Positions 10,845-19,904 are shown, counted from the first letter of the stretch. The stretch: DNA of 64,000 nucleotides from Candidatus Desulfovibrio intestinipullorum (GCA_019113165.1 DXHV01000073.1:1-64000); one strand, 5' to 3'. The notes: generated by a model from the letters alone, not told the origin. Program-made: numbers and translations.

Positions 10845-11546
10845 CTACCTGGCAGGTTCGAGCTTCGGGCAGAAGGAGGCCATCTCGCACTGATCGCAGT
10901 GCGGGCTGCGGGCATTGCAGACATCCCGTCCGAACTGCACCATGCGGTGGTTGAGGTCGCCCCATTCGCAGCGCTCGAAGAGCTCCATGAGGTTCCGCTC
11001 CACCCGCACCGGGTCCGTCTGTGCCGTCAGGCCCAGCCTGTGGCTGATGCGCTTGACGTGGGTGTCCACGGCCATGCCCTCGTTGATGCCATAGCCGCCG
11101 AAGAGCACGATGTTGGCCGTCTTGCGGGCCACGCCGGGCACGGTCACAAGCTCGGCCATGGTCCTTGGCGGTTCGCCGTTGAACTTCTCCATGAGCAGCC
11201 GTGCCGCGCCAAGCAGATTCTTGGCCTTGTTATGGTAGAAGCCCGTGGACTTGATGACCTCCTCTATCTCTTCCACACTGGCACAGGACAGTTCCCTGGG
11301 TGTGGGCCAGCGGGAAAAGAAGGCCGGAGTCACCTTGTTGACCCGCTCGTCCGTGCACTGGGCGGCCAGAACCGTGGCCACGAGCAGCTGCCAGGGCGAG
11401 GCATGGACAAGGACGGTGTCAGGATGCGGATAGCGCTGCTTCAGCAGGCTCAGTACCCTGGGCGCACGCTCTGCTGCCCCCTCGGGCAGAATGCGTGTCT
11501 TCGCGGTACGTGCAGATGCGGTTCGGGCTGTCGGTTTGCCGGGCAT
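10845..11546 (-). CDS. nth: Endonuclease III (DNA glycosylase/AP lyase)
   Basis: 233 aa. Removes oxidised pyrimidines and nicks the abasic site. The helix-hairpin-helix with the catalytic lysine is VPGVARKTANIVLF, the catalytic aspartate is in AVDTHVKRISHRLGL, and the C-terminal [4Fe-4S] site has the exact spacing C-x6-C-x2-C-x5-C (CNARSPHCDQCEMASFC). The N-terminus has about 20 extra Ala/Thr/Arg-rich residues before the conserved core. It converges on argB with a 1-bp gap and no visible terminator between them, so transcripts may overlap. Confidence 0.96.
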   Translation of the reverse strand: MPGKPTARTASARTAKTRILPEGAAERAPRVLSLLKQRYPHPDTVLVHASPWQLLVATVLAAQCTDERVNKVTPAFFSRWPTPRELSCASVEEIEEVIKSTGFYHNKAKNLLGAARLLMEKFNGEPPRTMAELVTVPGVARKTANIVLFGGYGINEGMAVDTHVKRISHRLGLTAQTDPVRVERNLMELFERCEWGDLNHRMVQFGRDVCNARSPHCDQCEMASFCPKLEPAR

Positions 11547-12345
11547 GGATTCCCCCTCTTCAAAAAATCAGTGTGCGGACAGGGGCCCAAGTGTGCGTGC
11601 GGGACACACGTCCCTTCCCTGCTCTCCTTCTTGTACTTGGGCGCCGTTCAGTCTATCCCCGGCAGGCATCCAGGGCAAATCACTGTCTGAAGGGCCCCTG
11701 TCACGGCCACAGCAATGCTGCAGGCCCTGTCTGACGCCTTGTCTGCCACTTTCGGGGCGTGTCCTGTTCCACAGTTGCAGAAGTTCGCTCCCGGATTGCG
11801 TTCTCTCCTGTCCGGACCAGAAACAGTAGGCATGCAGGGACTTTTGCGTTCCGCTCTTTTGTATGCTAAGAGGCGACTCTGCCACGGGGTACCGGCCCTC
11901 TTCTCCCCAAATTTCCGGGACCAGCCCCTGTGCCCCCGAGAGGTGTCGTCCGGGGCCTTCTGCCCTGCGACATTGCCTGTCTGCCTGTGCAGGCCCCAGC
12001 CCTGACCTGGCCTGAAGGCGCCAAGACCCTAATCTCCTCTGCTTTTCAGGAGGCCTTCGTGTCCTCCTGACCCAATCGGGCCGAACGAGCAGGTCTGACT
12101 GCTCCCTGGCCTCATTTCTGGCAGCCTTTAGCCGTCTTGAGAGGCAGGGGAAGGCCGTTTCTTCCCTTGTCGCAGACAAGACCTCTAGGCTTTTGATGTC
12201 AACCGTACACACTGCCTTCCTGGTGACGTACCTTGCGCTCCCAGTGTCTGGACAGTGTGCATGAATTCTTAAGGGAGGGCGCGTTCCTCCTCTGAAAGCC
12301 CCGGCCTTTACGACGATTTTTCAGAGAACTTGCGCGCTGTATCGT
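11547..12345. other. 800-bp stretch without a convincing gene, upstream of nth and dksA
   Basis: Divergent region. ORFs on both strands lack the codon pattern of the neighbours and any recognisable motif. A 61-aa minus ORF (11648-11833) has two Cys pairs (CNC and CPGC) but no Shine-Dalgarno. On minus, TTGACA near 12202 with TTGTCT 17 bases on could be a promoter for nth or for a structured RNA. Several GC-rich inverted repeats are present. I looked for RNase P, SRP, tmRNA and 6S signatures and did not see them. Confidence 0.4.
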
Positions 12346-12708
12346 ATGGAACAAAAGGATATCGAATACTTCAAGGCTCTTTTAAACAACATGCTGATTG
12401 AAGCTCAGCAGAAAGGAGACTCTACCTTGGAAGAGCTGAGTGGCGACAACGAGCTCTTTGCCGATCCGGCAGACCGCGCCACCGCTGAATCCGACCGGGC
12501 CTTTACGCTGCGTATCCGTGACCGTGAACGCCGTCTGATCAAGAAGGTCAAGGAAGCGCTGCAGCGCATCAATGATGGCACCTACGGCATCTGCGAAGAA
12601 TGTGGCGACGAAATAGCCATCTCTCGCCTCAAAGCCCGCCCTGTCACCCGTCTGTGCATCAACTGCAAGGCCAAGCAGGAAATGGTGGAAAGCCAGCGCG
12701 GCAACTAG
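12346..12708 (+). CDS. dksA: RNA polymerase-binding transcription factor DksA
   Basis: 120 aa. DksA enters the RNA polymerase secondary channel and acts with ppGpp in the stringent response. It has the coiled-coil tip motif DPADRATAE (DxxDxA type) near residue 40 and a C-terminal four-cysteine zinc finger with C-x2-C-x17-C-x2-C spacing (CEEC ... CINC). It is shorter at the N-terminus than E. coli DksA (151 aa), the form usual in deltaproteobacteria. A good terminator follows directly, so it is probably monocistronic. Confidence 0.93.
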   Translation: MEQKDIEYFKALLNNMLIEAQQKGDSTLEELSGDNELFADPADRATAESDRAFTLRIRDRERRLIKKVKEALQRINDGTYGICEECGDEIAISRLKARPVTRLCINCKAKQEMVESQRGN

Positions 12709-12738
12709 GCGCTCAGATCTCCCTGCACTGTTTTTTGA

Positions 12739-12778
12739 GAGGGCATGCCTGCACTTGTCTGCAGTCGTGCCCTTTTTT
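12739..12778 (+). terminator. Intrinsic terminator of dksA
   Basis: Interrupted stem GGGCA..CTGCA / TGCAG..TGCCC followed by six T residues, about 30 bases past the dksA stop. The NFACT gene starts 65 bases further on. Confidence 0.75.
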
Positions 12779-12842
12779 GCAGAGTTTTCCTGCAGACGGC
12801 CCGGCCGGTCTGTCTGCATCCTGCCCCAAGGAGGCCATCCCC

Positions 12843-14549
12843 ATGGACGCCCATCTTTTCCGCCGCTTTGCCCAGGCTGCCATCCCGCTGCTCACCGGGG
12901 CCAGACTTGCCAGAATACAGGAGCCTTCCAGGGACATCTACACCTTCAACCTGGATCTCTTCTCCAGGACCTCTAGCCTGGGACGCAAGGTTCAGCTTGT
13001 CCTGAAATGCGGCCGCAAGGATCCCTTTCTCTTTCTGACCACCTCCCGCCTCAGTGCCAATCAGGCGCCCTCGGCCGCTGTCATGCGCCTGCGCAAGTAC
13101 GCGGGCGGCCACAGCATACGCCACATTGTGGCCCGCTGGCAGGAGCGCGAGCTGTGGCTGCTCATGTCCGGCAGCATGCCGGCCCTTGTCCGGGACAGGG
13201 ATGGGACGGAGACGGCGGAGACGAAGGCCGTGCAGGAAGGCTTCGCAGCAGCAGGAACAAGGGGCGCAGCCGATACGGCCCTGCCCTCGGGGGACGAAGA
13301 CACGCGGCTGGTCTGGCTTGTGCTGCGCCTGAAGGAGGGCCCCCAGCTTGTCCTGGCAGGCCCCAACGAGGGGCCTCAGCCTGAAGACGTCGTGTGGCCC
13401 AGCCTGCAGGAACTGCCCGAAGCCCTTGAAAACTGGCGCAGCTGGCCTGTGCTGAGCCCTGCCCTGCGCAGAACGATTGCCAGGCTCAGCCTGGAGGATG
13501 CGGCCGCCCTGCTGGTGGATCTGGAAACAGGCACAGGCGATCTCTTCTGCTACATGAAGGATCCCGAGCGCGAAGGGGAACCTCCTGTCATGGCCAGAAT
13601 TTCTCCCTGGCCCCTGCCCGGGGTCACTGACCTGCGCGAAGAAATACGAGAGGACATCCTGCCTGCCTTCATGCAGGCAGGAGCAGACCTCGTCCTGCAG
13701 GCCGCGGCCAGGCAGCAGGCAAAGCGTGCGGCCGAGCCCTGGATTCGCAAGGAACGCAAGCTTGAGGAACGGCTGGAGCTGCAACAGGACGATGTGGCTC
13801 GTCTCACCAGAATGTGCAGCCGCAGGGAGCAGGGTCTGCTTTTGCAGGCCAACCTCTGGCAGCTGCAGGGATCACAGCGCTGCCCCTCGGTTCAGGTTCT
13901 GAATGCAGCAGGCGAGAGTGTGGAGCTGCGCCTGGATGCCCGCTACACCATACGGGAAAACATGGAGCGCTTCTTTCATACGGCCCGTCGCGGCGAACGC
14001 GGACTGGCCCGGGTGGCCGAGCGCACCAGGGCCCTTGAGGAGGAACTTCGCGCCGTGCGGGCCCAGAAGGAAGCCTGCCTGCTGGGCGGTCCTGTCCCCG
14101 AGCCTGCCCGTTCCGGGCAGCAGCCCTCCCAGGAGCCTGTGCCCAATCTGCCGGCCACAGTCCAGCTCTTTGTCAGCTCGGACGGCTTTGTGCTGCTGCG
14201 CGGCCGCAATGCCAGGGGCAATCAGGATGCCCGTCGCATTGCCTCGCCCCACGATATCTGGGTCCATGCCGAGGGCGGCCCGGGCTCCCATGTCATCATT
14301 CGCCGCAGTCACGGAGCCCAGAGCGTGCCCGAGCGCACCCTGGACGAGGCAGGCTGCCTGGCTGCCTGCCGCAGCTGGCTGCGCGACGAGCCCTCTGCCA
14401 GGCTGACCTATTGCGAAATCCGCCACGTGCGCCCCCTGCGCGGCGCAGCCCCTGGTACCATGCGCATGGACAAGGTGCTCTTCACTCGCAAGGTTGCGGT
14501 GGACTCGTCCCTGGAAACGCGTCTGGCCAGGGCTGCCGAGCGCAGCTAG
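12843..14549 (+). CDS. NFACT family protein, RqcH-like
   Basis: 568 aa. NFACT proteins (bacterial RqcH/FbpA, eukaryotic NEMF) bind stalled 50S-peptidyl-tRNA complexes; RqcH adds C-terminal alanine tails that mark nascent chains for degradation. The NFACT-N domain occupies about residues 1-200. A charged coiled-coil region follows (IRKERKLEERLELQQDDVARL and the segment around residues 380-405). A clear NFACT-R domain has LFVSSDGFVLLRGRNARGN and DIWVHAEGGPGSHVIIR near residues 438-480. ATG 12843 has AAGGAGG nine bases upstream; the ORF part overlapping dksA is a shadow. Whether it is active in tailing cannot be judged; it is a more compact protein than Bacillus RqcH. Confidence 0.82.
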   Translation: MDAHLFRRFAQAAIPLLTGARLARIQEPSRDIYTFNLDLFSRTSSLGRKVQLVLKCGRKDPFLFLTTSRLSANQAPSAAVMRLRKYAGGHSIRHIVARWQERELWLLMSGSMPALVRDRDGTETAETKAVQEGFAAAGTRGAADTALPSGDEDTRLVWLVLRLKEGPQLVLAGPNEGPQPEDVVWPSLQELPEALENWRSWPVLSPALRRTIARLSLEDAAALLVDLETGTGDLFCYMKDPEREGEPPVMARISPWPLPGVTDLREEIREDILPAFMQAGADLVLQAAARQQAKRAAEPWIRKERKLEERLELQQDDVARLTRMCSRREQGLLLQANLWQLQGSQRCPSVQVLNAAGESVELRLDARYTIRENMERFFHTARRGERGLARVAERTRALEEELRAVRAQKEACLLGGPVPEPARSGQQPSQEPVPNLPATVQLFVSSDGFVLLRGRNARGNQDARRIASPHDIWVHAEGGPGSHVIIRRSHGAQSVPERTLDEAGCLAACRSWLRDEPSARLTYCEIRHVRPLRGAAPGTMRMDKVLFTRKVAVDSSLETRLARAAERS

Positions 14550-14643
14550 TGTCTAATTACAAAAATCCATCATGCTACATGCGTCTGAAAATACAGTGAT
14601 TTTCAATCGATAGCTGTATGTGGACTAATAAAATTAAACACTA
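14547..14643. mobile_element. 97-bp AT-rich MITE-like element
   Basis: Termini TAGTGTCTAATT and AATTAAACACTA form inverted repeats (11 of 12 bases complementary), beginning and ending in TA as IS630/mariner-type elements do. The interior of about 70 bases is strikingly AT-rich against the GC-rich flanks and has no ORF. The left end overlaps the TAG stop of the NFACT gene, so insertion supplies or preserves that stop. Confidence 0.5.
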
Positions 14644-14656
14644 GGGATCCTCTTTT

Positions 14657-17128
14657 TCAGCAGATCCAGCAGGGCTGGCCTGCCACAGACTCAAGCCAGT
14701 CCCAGGCTTCGTCCCTCTCGTAGAAGCGGGCGGCATTGTCCCTGTCGCAGAGTTCCGGCTCCACCAGCTGATAGAATTTTTCCTGCAGCCTGTCCTGCAT
14801 GCCGCGTGTCAGCGCCTGCACGGACGGCTTGCCGCTGCGCAGAAAGCGCCGCAGCCGTGTCTGAAATTCCTGCGGGCTCTTGCAGGGCACGTCGATGATG
14901 CCTGCGGCCTCGTTGGCCTCCAAATCGGCCAGACGCAGCAGGGCCGCCACGGTGCGGCAGAACCGGTCTCCGCGCCAGGGAAAGAGGTGTACCCTGCCGC
15001 GCTCGTAGACCATGCTCGATTTGGCCAGGTTCATGGAGGCAAAGGCCTTGCGGCCTTCGCGAAAGAGCCGTCTGGCCGTGTGGTTGCCGAAGGAGGGCTC
15101 TGCGCCGCTCGTGTAGAGCTCGTACATGGTCTCCCGCACGCGATCGTGCACGGCCTGGCTTGATCCGGCAAAGCGCGGCGGCGTGCCCTCATTGTCCGGC
15201 ACCAGGCCTATGCGGGCTTCCTCCTCGTCCAGAGTCTCCACCTTCCAGCTGCGGCCGGCAAAGAGAATGCGCATGCCCTTTTGCAGGGGCTCGGTGAGCG
15301 GCAGCTTGCCAATGACGCGCCCTTCGTTCTCGAGCAAAAATTCCGAAGGCGTGCTGAAGGCTGTGCTGAAGTCGCTGCGGCCTGTCACGATTTGGCCTGC
15401 CTCGGCCAGGCGCAGCTCCCTGCTCTCCTCGTCCCTGCAGAGGATCTTCCTGTTCACAAGCCCTCGCAGCAGGGCCACAAAGTCTTCCTGGCTCACGGCA
15501 AAGGGGCCCGTGGCGCAGAGCAGGTTCCAGAGATGCGAGGGCTTGACCCCCTGGTACTGGCCAATGACAGAGAGAATTTGCTGCACAAGGGTGGAGAAAT
15601 GGGGTCTGGGGCTCTCCACAGGCTCGTACCAGCTGGCATTGAGCAGTTTGAAGACGGCCAGGGTCTGGAAGAGCCCCAGGCGCAGCCTGTCGCCCAGGGA
15701 GGCGTTGCGCAGAAGAAAGTGTTCCAGCAGAAAGACTCGTATGGTCTGCCGGCTGCCCCTGCGGCCTGCCCGGCCCAGGCGCTGGCGCAGGCTGGCCACG
15801 GAATTGGGGGCATCCAGCTGGGACACGCTGTCCATGTTGCCAATGTCTATGCCGAGCTCCAGGGTCATGGTGCACACGGCCGTGGTGGGCGTGTCCGCGG
15901 CCTGCAGGCGCTGCTCCAGCTGCTGGCGCAAGTCCCTGGACAGGCTGCCGTGATGGGGAAAGAATTCGTTGGCCTGACCGTTGTCACGGCACTTGCGCGC
16001 CAGGTGGGAGGCCACAAGCTCGGCCCGGGCCCTGGAATTGGTAAAGACCAGATGGTGGCCGCCCTGCAGCATGTGATAGAGATCGTCCATCATCTGCTCC
16101 AGGCCGCGCTCCTGGACATAGCTGCGCAGAAAGGGCGGCACGTCCAGATAGGCCATGAGCTGCATGAGCGGACGCCGGCTCTCCGGCTCCTTGATGACGA
16201 CACAGGGATAGTCCTGCCGGTGGGGCCTGAGCTCCTGCACCATGTCATCCTCGTTGCCAAAGGTGGCACTGAGGGCCAGGCGGGGAATGGTACGGTGGGC
16301 CAGGGCTTCAAGACGGCGCAGCTGGCTTAAGAGCTGCCGGCCGCGCTCGTTGCTCACAAAGGAGTGAAATTCGTCAATGATGACATAGCCAAGCGCAGAA
16401 AAGGCCCGGTAGCACCACAGGGGATAGCGCAGAAGAAAGCCTTCCAGGGACTCGGGCGTGGTGAGCAGCAGGCCCCCGGGACTGTTGAGATAGGCCTGCT
16501 TGTCGGCCCAGGGCAGATCGCCGTGCCAGGGAATGACGGACAGATCGAGCCTGCGGGCCAGATCCTGCAGCCGGCGGAACTGATCGTTGATGAGGGCCTT
16601 GAGGGGGCTTATGTAGAGTATGGCCGTCCCCTGACAGGGATGGGCGGCCACATGGGAGAGGGCCGGCAGAAAGGCGGCCTCCGTCTTGCCCGAGGCCGTG
16701 GCTGCGGAAATGATTACGTCGCTTGCGGCCGAAAGCACAGGCTCAAGGGATCGTTCCTGAATGGGGCGCAGGCCCTGCCAGCCCTGCTCGGCAATCCAGG
16801 CCTGCACGCGTTTGTCCAGACGGGCCAGGCCCGCCTGTCCGCTCCCCGTGCCATCCTGCCCCGAATACTGGCCCGCATCCTGAACACGTTCTGCGTTATT
16901 ATCGTCCAGAGACATTTCGCCAGGGGACTCTTCATCAAAGGATATCTCCGTGATCCGCCCTGCCCGGCTGCCCGCCTCGCTGCCTGCGGCAGCCGCACCG
17001 GACGCAGCAGCCCCGGGGCCCGGACGGAACGCCACCTCGAAACGACCAGGGGACTCCGACAACTCGGAGCCCTGTCCATGCGCCGGCCTGCCTGCCGGAT
17101 CCGTGTCTGTGAACAGGGAGGATGTCAC
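14657..17128 (-). CDS. DEAD/DEAH-box helicase, Lhr-like superfamily 2
   Basis: About 823 aa from the GTG at 17128 (AGAGAGG upstream); ATG 16915 (752 aa) is an alternative. An ATP-dependent nucleic acid helicase. Motifs in order: Q-region LRPIQERSLEPVL, Walker A ATASGKTEAA, motif Ib TTPESLEGFLL, motif II DEFH, motif III SATFGN, then the second RecA domain with TNSRARAELVASHLA and motif VI QRLGRAGRRG. The long C-terminal region after motif VI is typical of Lhr-type helicases. The N-terminal 70-140 residues before the helicase core are low-complexity Gly/Ala/Ser and acidic, hence the uncertain start. Substrate and pathway are not inferable from neighbours. Confidence 0.8.
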   Translation of the reverse strand: MTSSLFTDTDPAGRPAHGQGSELSESPGRFEVAFRPGPGAAASGAAAAGSEAGSRAGRITEISFDEESPGEMSLDDNNAERVQDAGQYSGQDGTGSGQAGLARLDKRVQAWIAEQGWQGLRPIQERSLEPVLSAASDVIISAATASGKTEAAFLPALSHVAAHPCQGTAILYISPLKALINDQFRRLQDLARRLDLSVIPWHGDLPWADKQAYLNSPGGLLLTTPESLEGFLLRYPLWCYRAFSALGYVIIDEFHSFVSNERGRQLLSQLRRLEALAHRTIPRLALSATFGNEDDMVQELRPHRQDYPCVVIKEPESRRPLMQLMAYLDVPPFLRSYVQERGLEQMMDDLYHMLQGGHHLVFTNSRARAELVASHLARKCRDNGQANEFFPHHGSLSRDLRQQLEQRLQAADTPTTAVCTMTLELGIDIGNMDSVSQLDAPNSVASLRQRLGRAGRRGSRQTIRVFLLEHFLLRNASLGDRLRLGLFQTLAVFKLLNASWYEPVESPRPHFSTLVQQILSVIGQYQGVKPSHLWNLLCATGPFAVSQEDFVALLRGLVNRKILCRDEESRELRLAEAGQIVTGRSDFSTAFSTPSEFLLENEGRVIGKLPLTEPLQKGMRILFAGRSWKVETLDEEEARIGLVPDNEGTPPRFAGSSQAVHDRVRETMYELYTSGAEPSFGNHTARRLFREGRKAFASMNLAKSSMVYERGRVHLFPWRGDRFCRTVAALLRLADLEANEAAGIIDVPCKSPQEFQTRLRRFLRSGKPSVQALTRGMQDRLQEKFYQLVEPELCDRDNAARFYERDEAWDWLESVAGQPCWIC

Positions 17129-17160
17129 GTTTTCTGCTGCCTCTCTCAAAAGTGCACAGA

Positions 17161-17193
17161 GGCCTGTGCAGCGTCCGTTGTGCTGCACAGGCC
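17161..17193 (-). terminator. Probable gltX terminator
   Basis: Perfect 12-bp stem GGCCTGTGCAGC / GCTGCACAGGCC with a 9-nt loop, 29 bases past the gltX stop. The T-tract is short (TTTT, nine bases after the stem), so termination may be incomplete, with readthrough into the helicase. Confidence 0.55.
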
Positions 17194-17221
17194 TTGAGAT
17201 CTTCTTGTCCTGCTCCCCCGA

Positions 17222-18613
17222 CTAGAGGGACAGGGTGCGTTCAATGCGTGCCAGGGTCTCTTCCCGTCCGAGGAAGGCCATGATGTCGTGCAGGTGGGAA
17301 CCGCCCATGAAGCCGACCAGGGCCGTGCGCAGGGCCGGGGCAATATCCTTGAAGGTGAGGTTGTTGTCCTTCACGAAGTCGTTGAACACCGTATTCAGGT
17401 GCTCGGCCTCGAAGGGCTCGCAGGTTTTCAGCACGGTGGCGAGTGCCTGCAAGCGTTCCTTTGTCTCGGGACGGATGTTCTTGGTGACGGCCTTCTCGTC
17501 GTAGGCAAGATCGGCCGTGCCAACCAGCATGGGCGCAAAAGCCGCAGCCAGCTCCACCAGGGTCTTGGCACGTTCCCTGAACAGGGTGCACAGGCCCTGC
17601 AGGCGCTCGTCAGAGAGGTCGCCGTAGCCTGCCTCCTCGGCAAAGGGACGCACCAGGCGGGCCAGCTCGGCAACAGGCAGGGCGCGCATGTAGTGGGCAT
17701 TGAGCCACTGCAGCTTGTTCACGTCAAAGCGGGCTGCCGAGGGATTGAGGTGGGTGCCGTCAAAGAGCTCCACAAGCTCGTCCAGGGAGAAGATTTCCTG
17801 ATCGCCGTGGGACCAGCCCAGACGCACCAGGTAGTTGACCAGAGCATGGGGCAGGAGGCCGTCCTTCTCGTATTCGATGACGGCGCGGGCGCCGTGGCGC
17901 TTGGAGAGCTTGGCGCCGTCGGAGCCCAGGATCATGGGCACGTGACCGAAGACGGGTTCCTGGAAGCCCAGGGCACGGTAGATGAGAATCTGGCGGGGCG
18001 TGTTGGAGACGTGGTCGTCGCCGCGGATGACGTGAGTAATGCCCATTTCATGATCATCGACCACAACGGCCATGTTGTAGGTCGGCGTGCCGTCGGCGCG
18101 CTGCAGCACCATGTCGTCGAGCTCGGAGACGTCCACGGCAATGCGGCCCTTGACCATGTCGTCAAAGACAATCTTGCCTTCCTGCGGGCACTTGAGGCGC
18201 ACGCAGCGGCCTTCTCCGGGTCCGAGATGGAGGTCACGGCAGTGCCCGTTGTAGCGGGGCTTGAGCCCCAGCTCCTTGGCCTTCTGACGCATGGCGTCCA
18301 CTTCTTCGGCCGTGCAGGAGCACCAGTAGGCCTGGCCGCTTTCCAGCAGCCTGTTCACGTACTGCCTGTACAGATCCATGCGCTGGGTCTGATAGGTCAG
18401 CTCGCCGTCCCAGTCGAGGCCCAGCCACTTCATGGACGCAAGGATGGAGTCCGTGTATTCCTGCCTGGAACGCAAAAGGTCCGTGTCCTCGATGCGCAGA
18501 TGGAACTGTCCCTTGTAATGGCGGGCCATGAGCCAGCAGAAGATGGCCGTGCGCGCACCGCCAATATGCAAGTGTCCTGTGGGGCTCGGAGCAAAACGGG
18601 TAACTACATTCAT
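17222..18613 (-). CDS. gltX: Glutamate--tRNA ligase
   Basis: 463 aa, normal length. Class I synthetase: the HIGH-type motif is HLHIGGARTAIF after the opening RFAPSPTG, the KMSKS-type motif is KLSKRHGA, and the conserved IRGDDHVSNTPRQ is present. The Cys/His-containing insert CSCTAEEVDAMRQKAKELG resembles the zinc-ribbon insert of GltX. The ATG at 18613 starts the family N-terminus MNVVTRFAPSPTG. A strong AAGGAGG lies about 44 bases upstream, but no in-frame start is near it. Whether the enzyme is discriminating cannot be seen here. Confidence 0.97.
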   Translation of the reverse strand: MNVVTRFAPSPTGHLHIGGARTAIFCWLMARHYKGQFHLRIEDTDLLRSRQEYTDSILASMKWLGLDWDGELTYQTQRMDLYRQYVNRLLESGQAYWCSCTAEEVDAMRQKAKELGLKPRYNGHCRDLHLGPGEGRCVRLKCPQEGKIVFDDMVKGRIAVDVSELDDMVLQRADGTPTYNMAVVVDDHEMGITHVIRGDDHVSNTPRQILIYRALGFQEPVFGHVPMILGSDGAKLSKRHGARAVIEYEKDGLLPHALVNYLVRLGWSHGDQEIFSLDELVELFDGTHLNPSAARFDVNKLQWLNAHYMRALPVAELARLVRPFAEEAGYGDLSDERLQGLCTLFRERAKTLVELAAAFAPMLVGTADLAYDEKAVTKNIRPETKERLQALATVLKTCEPFEAEHLNTVFNDFVKDNNLTFKDIAPALRTALVGFMGGSHLHDIMAFLGREETLARIERTLSL

Positions 18614-18947
18614 GGATATTCCGGCGTCCTGCGCCCCGATATGCAGGGACAGGGCGTCGCCTCCTTAAAGCTATATATTTGGAATGAAGGGAATGTGCTG
18701 CAGGGCCGCAGGGCGCTGCCAGAGAATCGGGGCAGCGGGGTGTGCGGCTGGCATGTGCCGGGGCACGTTGTACCTGCTTTTGCCGGCCCCTGCAATGCAC
18801 AAGGGCCCCCTGGTACCCGGGGCCAGGGCCCCGAACGTCCCCCTGGAACGTTGCCAGCCTGCACCGGCTTGGCGTATGAAACCACAAAAAAACGGGTCCT
18901 GTGCCCGCACGTTCCCAAGGACACCCACTCAAGCAAGAGGATTCTTC
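18614..18947. other. Divergent intergenic region gltX / PfkB kinase
   Basis: 334 bases with no gene I can support. It contains a unique AT-rich spot (GCTATATATTT, near 18668-18680) that could hold the gltX promoter on minus, and a GC-rich inverted-repeat cluster (GGGCCCCCTGGTACC, GGGGCCAGGGCCCC) around 18800-18835. Confidence 0.4.
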
Positions 18948-19904
18948 ATGTCCGTATACATTTCCGGTTCCCTGGCCTTTGACCGCATCATGAACTTCAA
19001 CGGCAACTTCCAGGATCACATCCTCCTGGACAAGCTGCACATGATCAACATCAGCTTCATGGTGGACGACATGATTGAGCGGCGCGGCGGCTGCGCCGGC
19101 AACATTGCCTACACCATGGCCCTGCTCGGCGAACACCCCGTCATCCTGAGCGCTGCCGGCAAGGACTTCGGGGACTACGGCGCCCATCTGCAGGATGTGG
19201 GCCTTTCCCTGGAAGGCATCCGCGTGGACAGGAATCTCTTCACGGCCCTGTGCTTCATTACCACCGACCTCTCCGGCAATCAGCTCACAGGCTTCTATCC
19301 CGGTGCCATGGCCAGGCCCTGCGGCTACACCTTCCCCGGCCTGCAGAGCGACGATCTGGCCATTGTCTCTCCCGGCAACATGGACGACATGCAGAAGCTG
19401 CCGGAGTTCTACCGGGAAAAGGGCGTGCGTTTCATCTTCGATCCGGGTCAGCAGCTGCCTGTCTTCACGAAGGACATGATGAGCAGAGCCATAGACGGTG
19501 CCTTTGCCTATGTCTGCAACGACTACGAGCTGGGCATGACCTGCAAGCTGCTGGAACTGAAGGAAGAGGAAGAGCTCCTCAAGTCCGTGGAGTGGATCAT
19601 CACCACCCTGGGCGCCAGCGGCTGCCGCGTGCGCGGCAGGGACGGCACGGATGCCCACATCAAGGCCGTGCCCTGCGACCAGGTTCTTGATCCCACCGGT
19701 GCCGGCGATGCCCACAGGGGCGGCCTGCTCTTCGGCCTCACCCACGGCCTCTCTGTCATCGAGGCCTGCCAGTTCGGATCCGTGTCCGCAAGCTATGCCA
19801 TTGCCTGCCAGGGCACACAGGAACACCACTTCACTCCTGACGACTTCACGAAGCGCTACGAGGCCGCCTACGGCCCCATGCCGATCACGCTGGCCGACAG
19901 ATAG
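18948..19904 (+). CDS. PfkB-family carbohydrate/nucleoside kinase
   Basis: 318 aa. Ribokinase-like fold. The C-terminal anion-hole and catalytic motif DPTGAGDAHRGGLLFGL is intact (catalytic Asp in GAGD), and the N-terminal GGCAGNIAYTMALLG glycine motif is typical of this superfamily. The N-terminus YISGSLAFDRIMNF and overall pattern resemble adenosine kinases of deltaproteobacteria, so adenosine is the best guess, but substrate residues cannot be assigned by eye. ATG 18948 has AAGAGG seven bases upstream. A strong terminator follows at 20019, inside the 3' end of the converging HD-domain gene. Confidence 0.85.
   Translation: MSVYISGSLAFDRIMNFNGNFQDHILLDKLHMINISFMVDDMIERRGGCAGNIAYTMALLGEHPVILSAAGKDFGDYGAHLQDVGLSLEGIRVDRNLFTALCFITTDLSGNQLTGFYPGAMARPCGYTFPGLQSDDLAIVSPGNMDDMQKLPEFYREKGVRFIFDPGQQLPVFTKDMMSRAIDGAFAYVCNDYELGMTCKLLELKEEEELLKSVEWIITTLGASGCRVRGRDGTDAHIKAVPCDQVLDPTGAGDAHRGGLLFGLTHGLSVIEACQFGSVSASYAIACQGTQEHHFTPDDFTKRYEAAYGPMPITLADR

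Noticed and set aside
11568-12212. 214-aa minus ORF in the nth-dksA gap
   Set aside because: Arg/Gln/Gly-rich with no family motif and no Shine-Dalgarno; the region is reported as unassigned instead.
11547-12345. RNase P, tmRNA, SRP or 6S RNA
   Set aside because: None of the conserved signatures (such as GAGGAAAGTCC or GGTCAGGTCCGGAAGG) is present on either strand.
14657-17188. GTG at 17188 as start of the helicase
   Set aside because: It lies inside the gltX terminator hairpin and has no Shine-Dalgarno; the GTG at 17128 is better placed.
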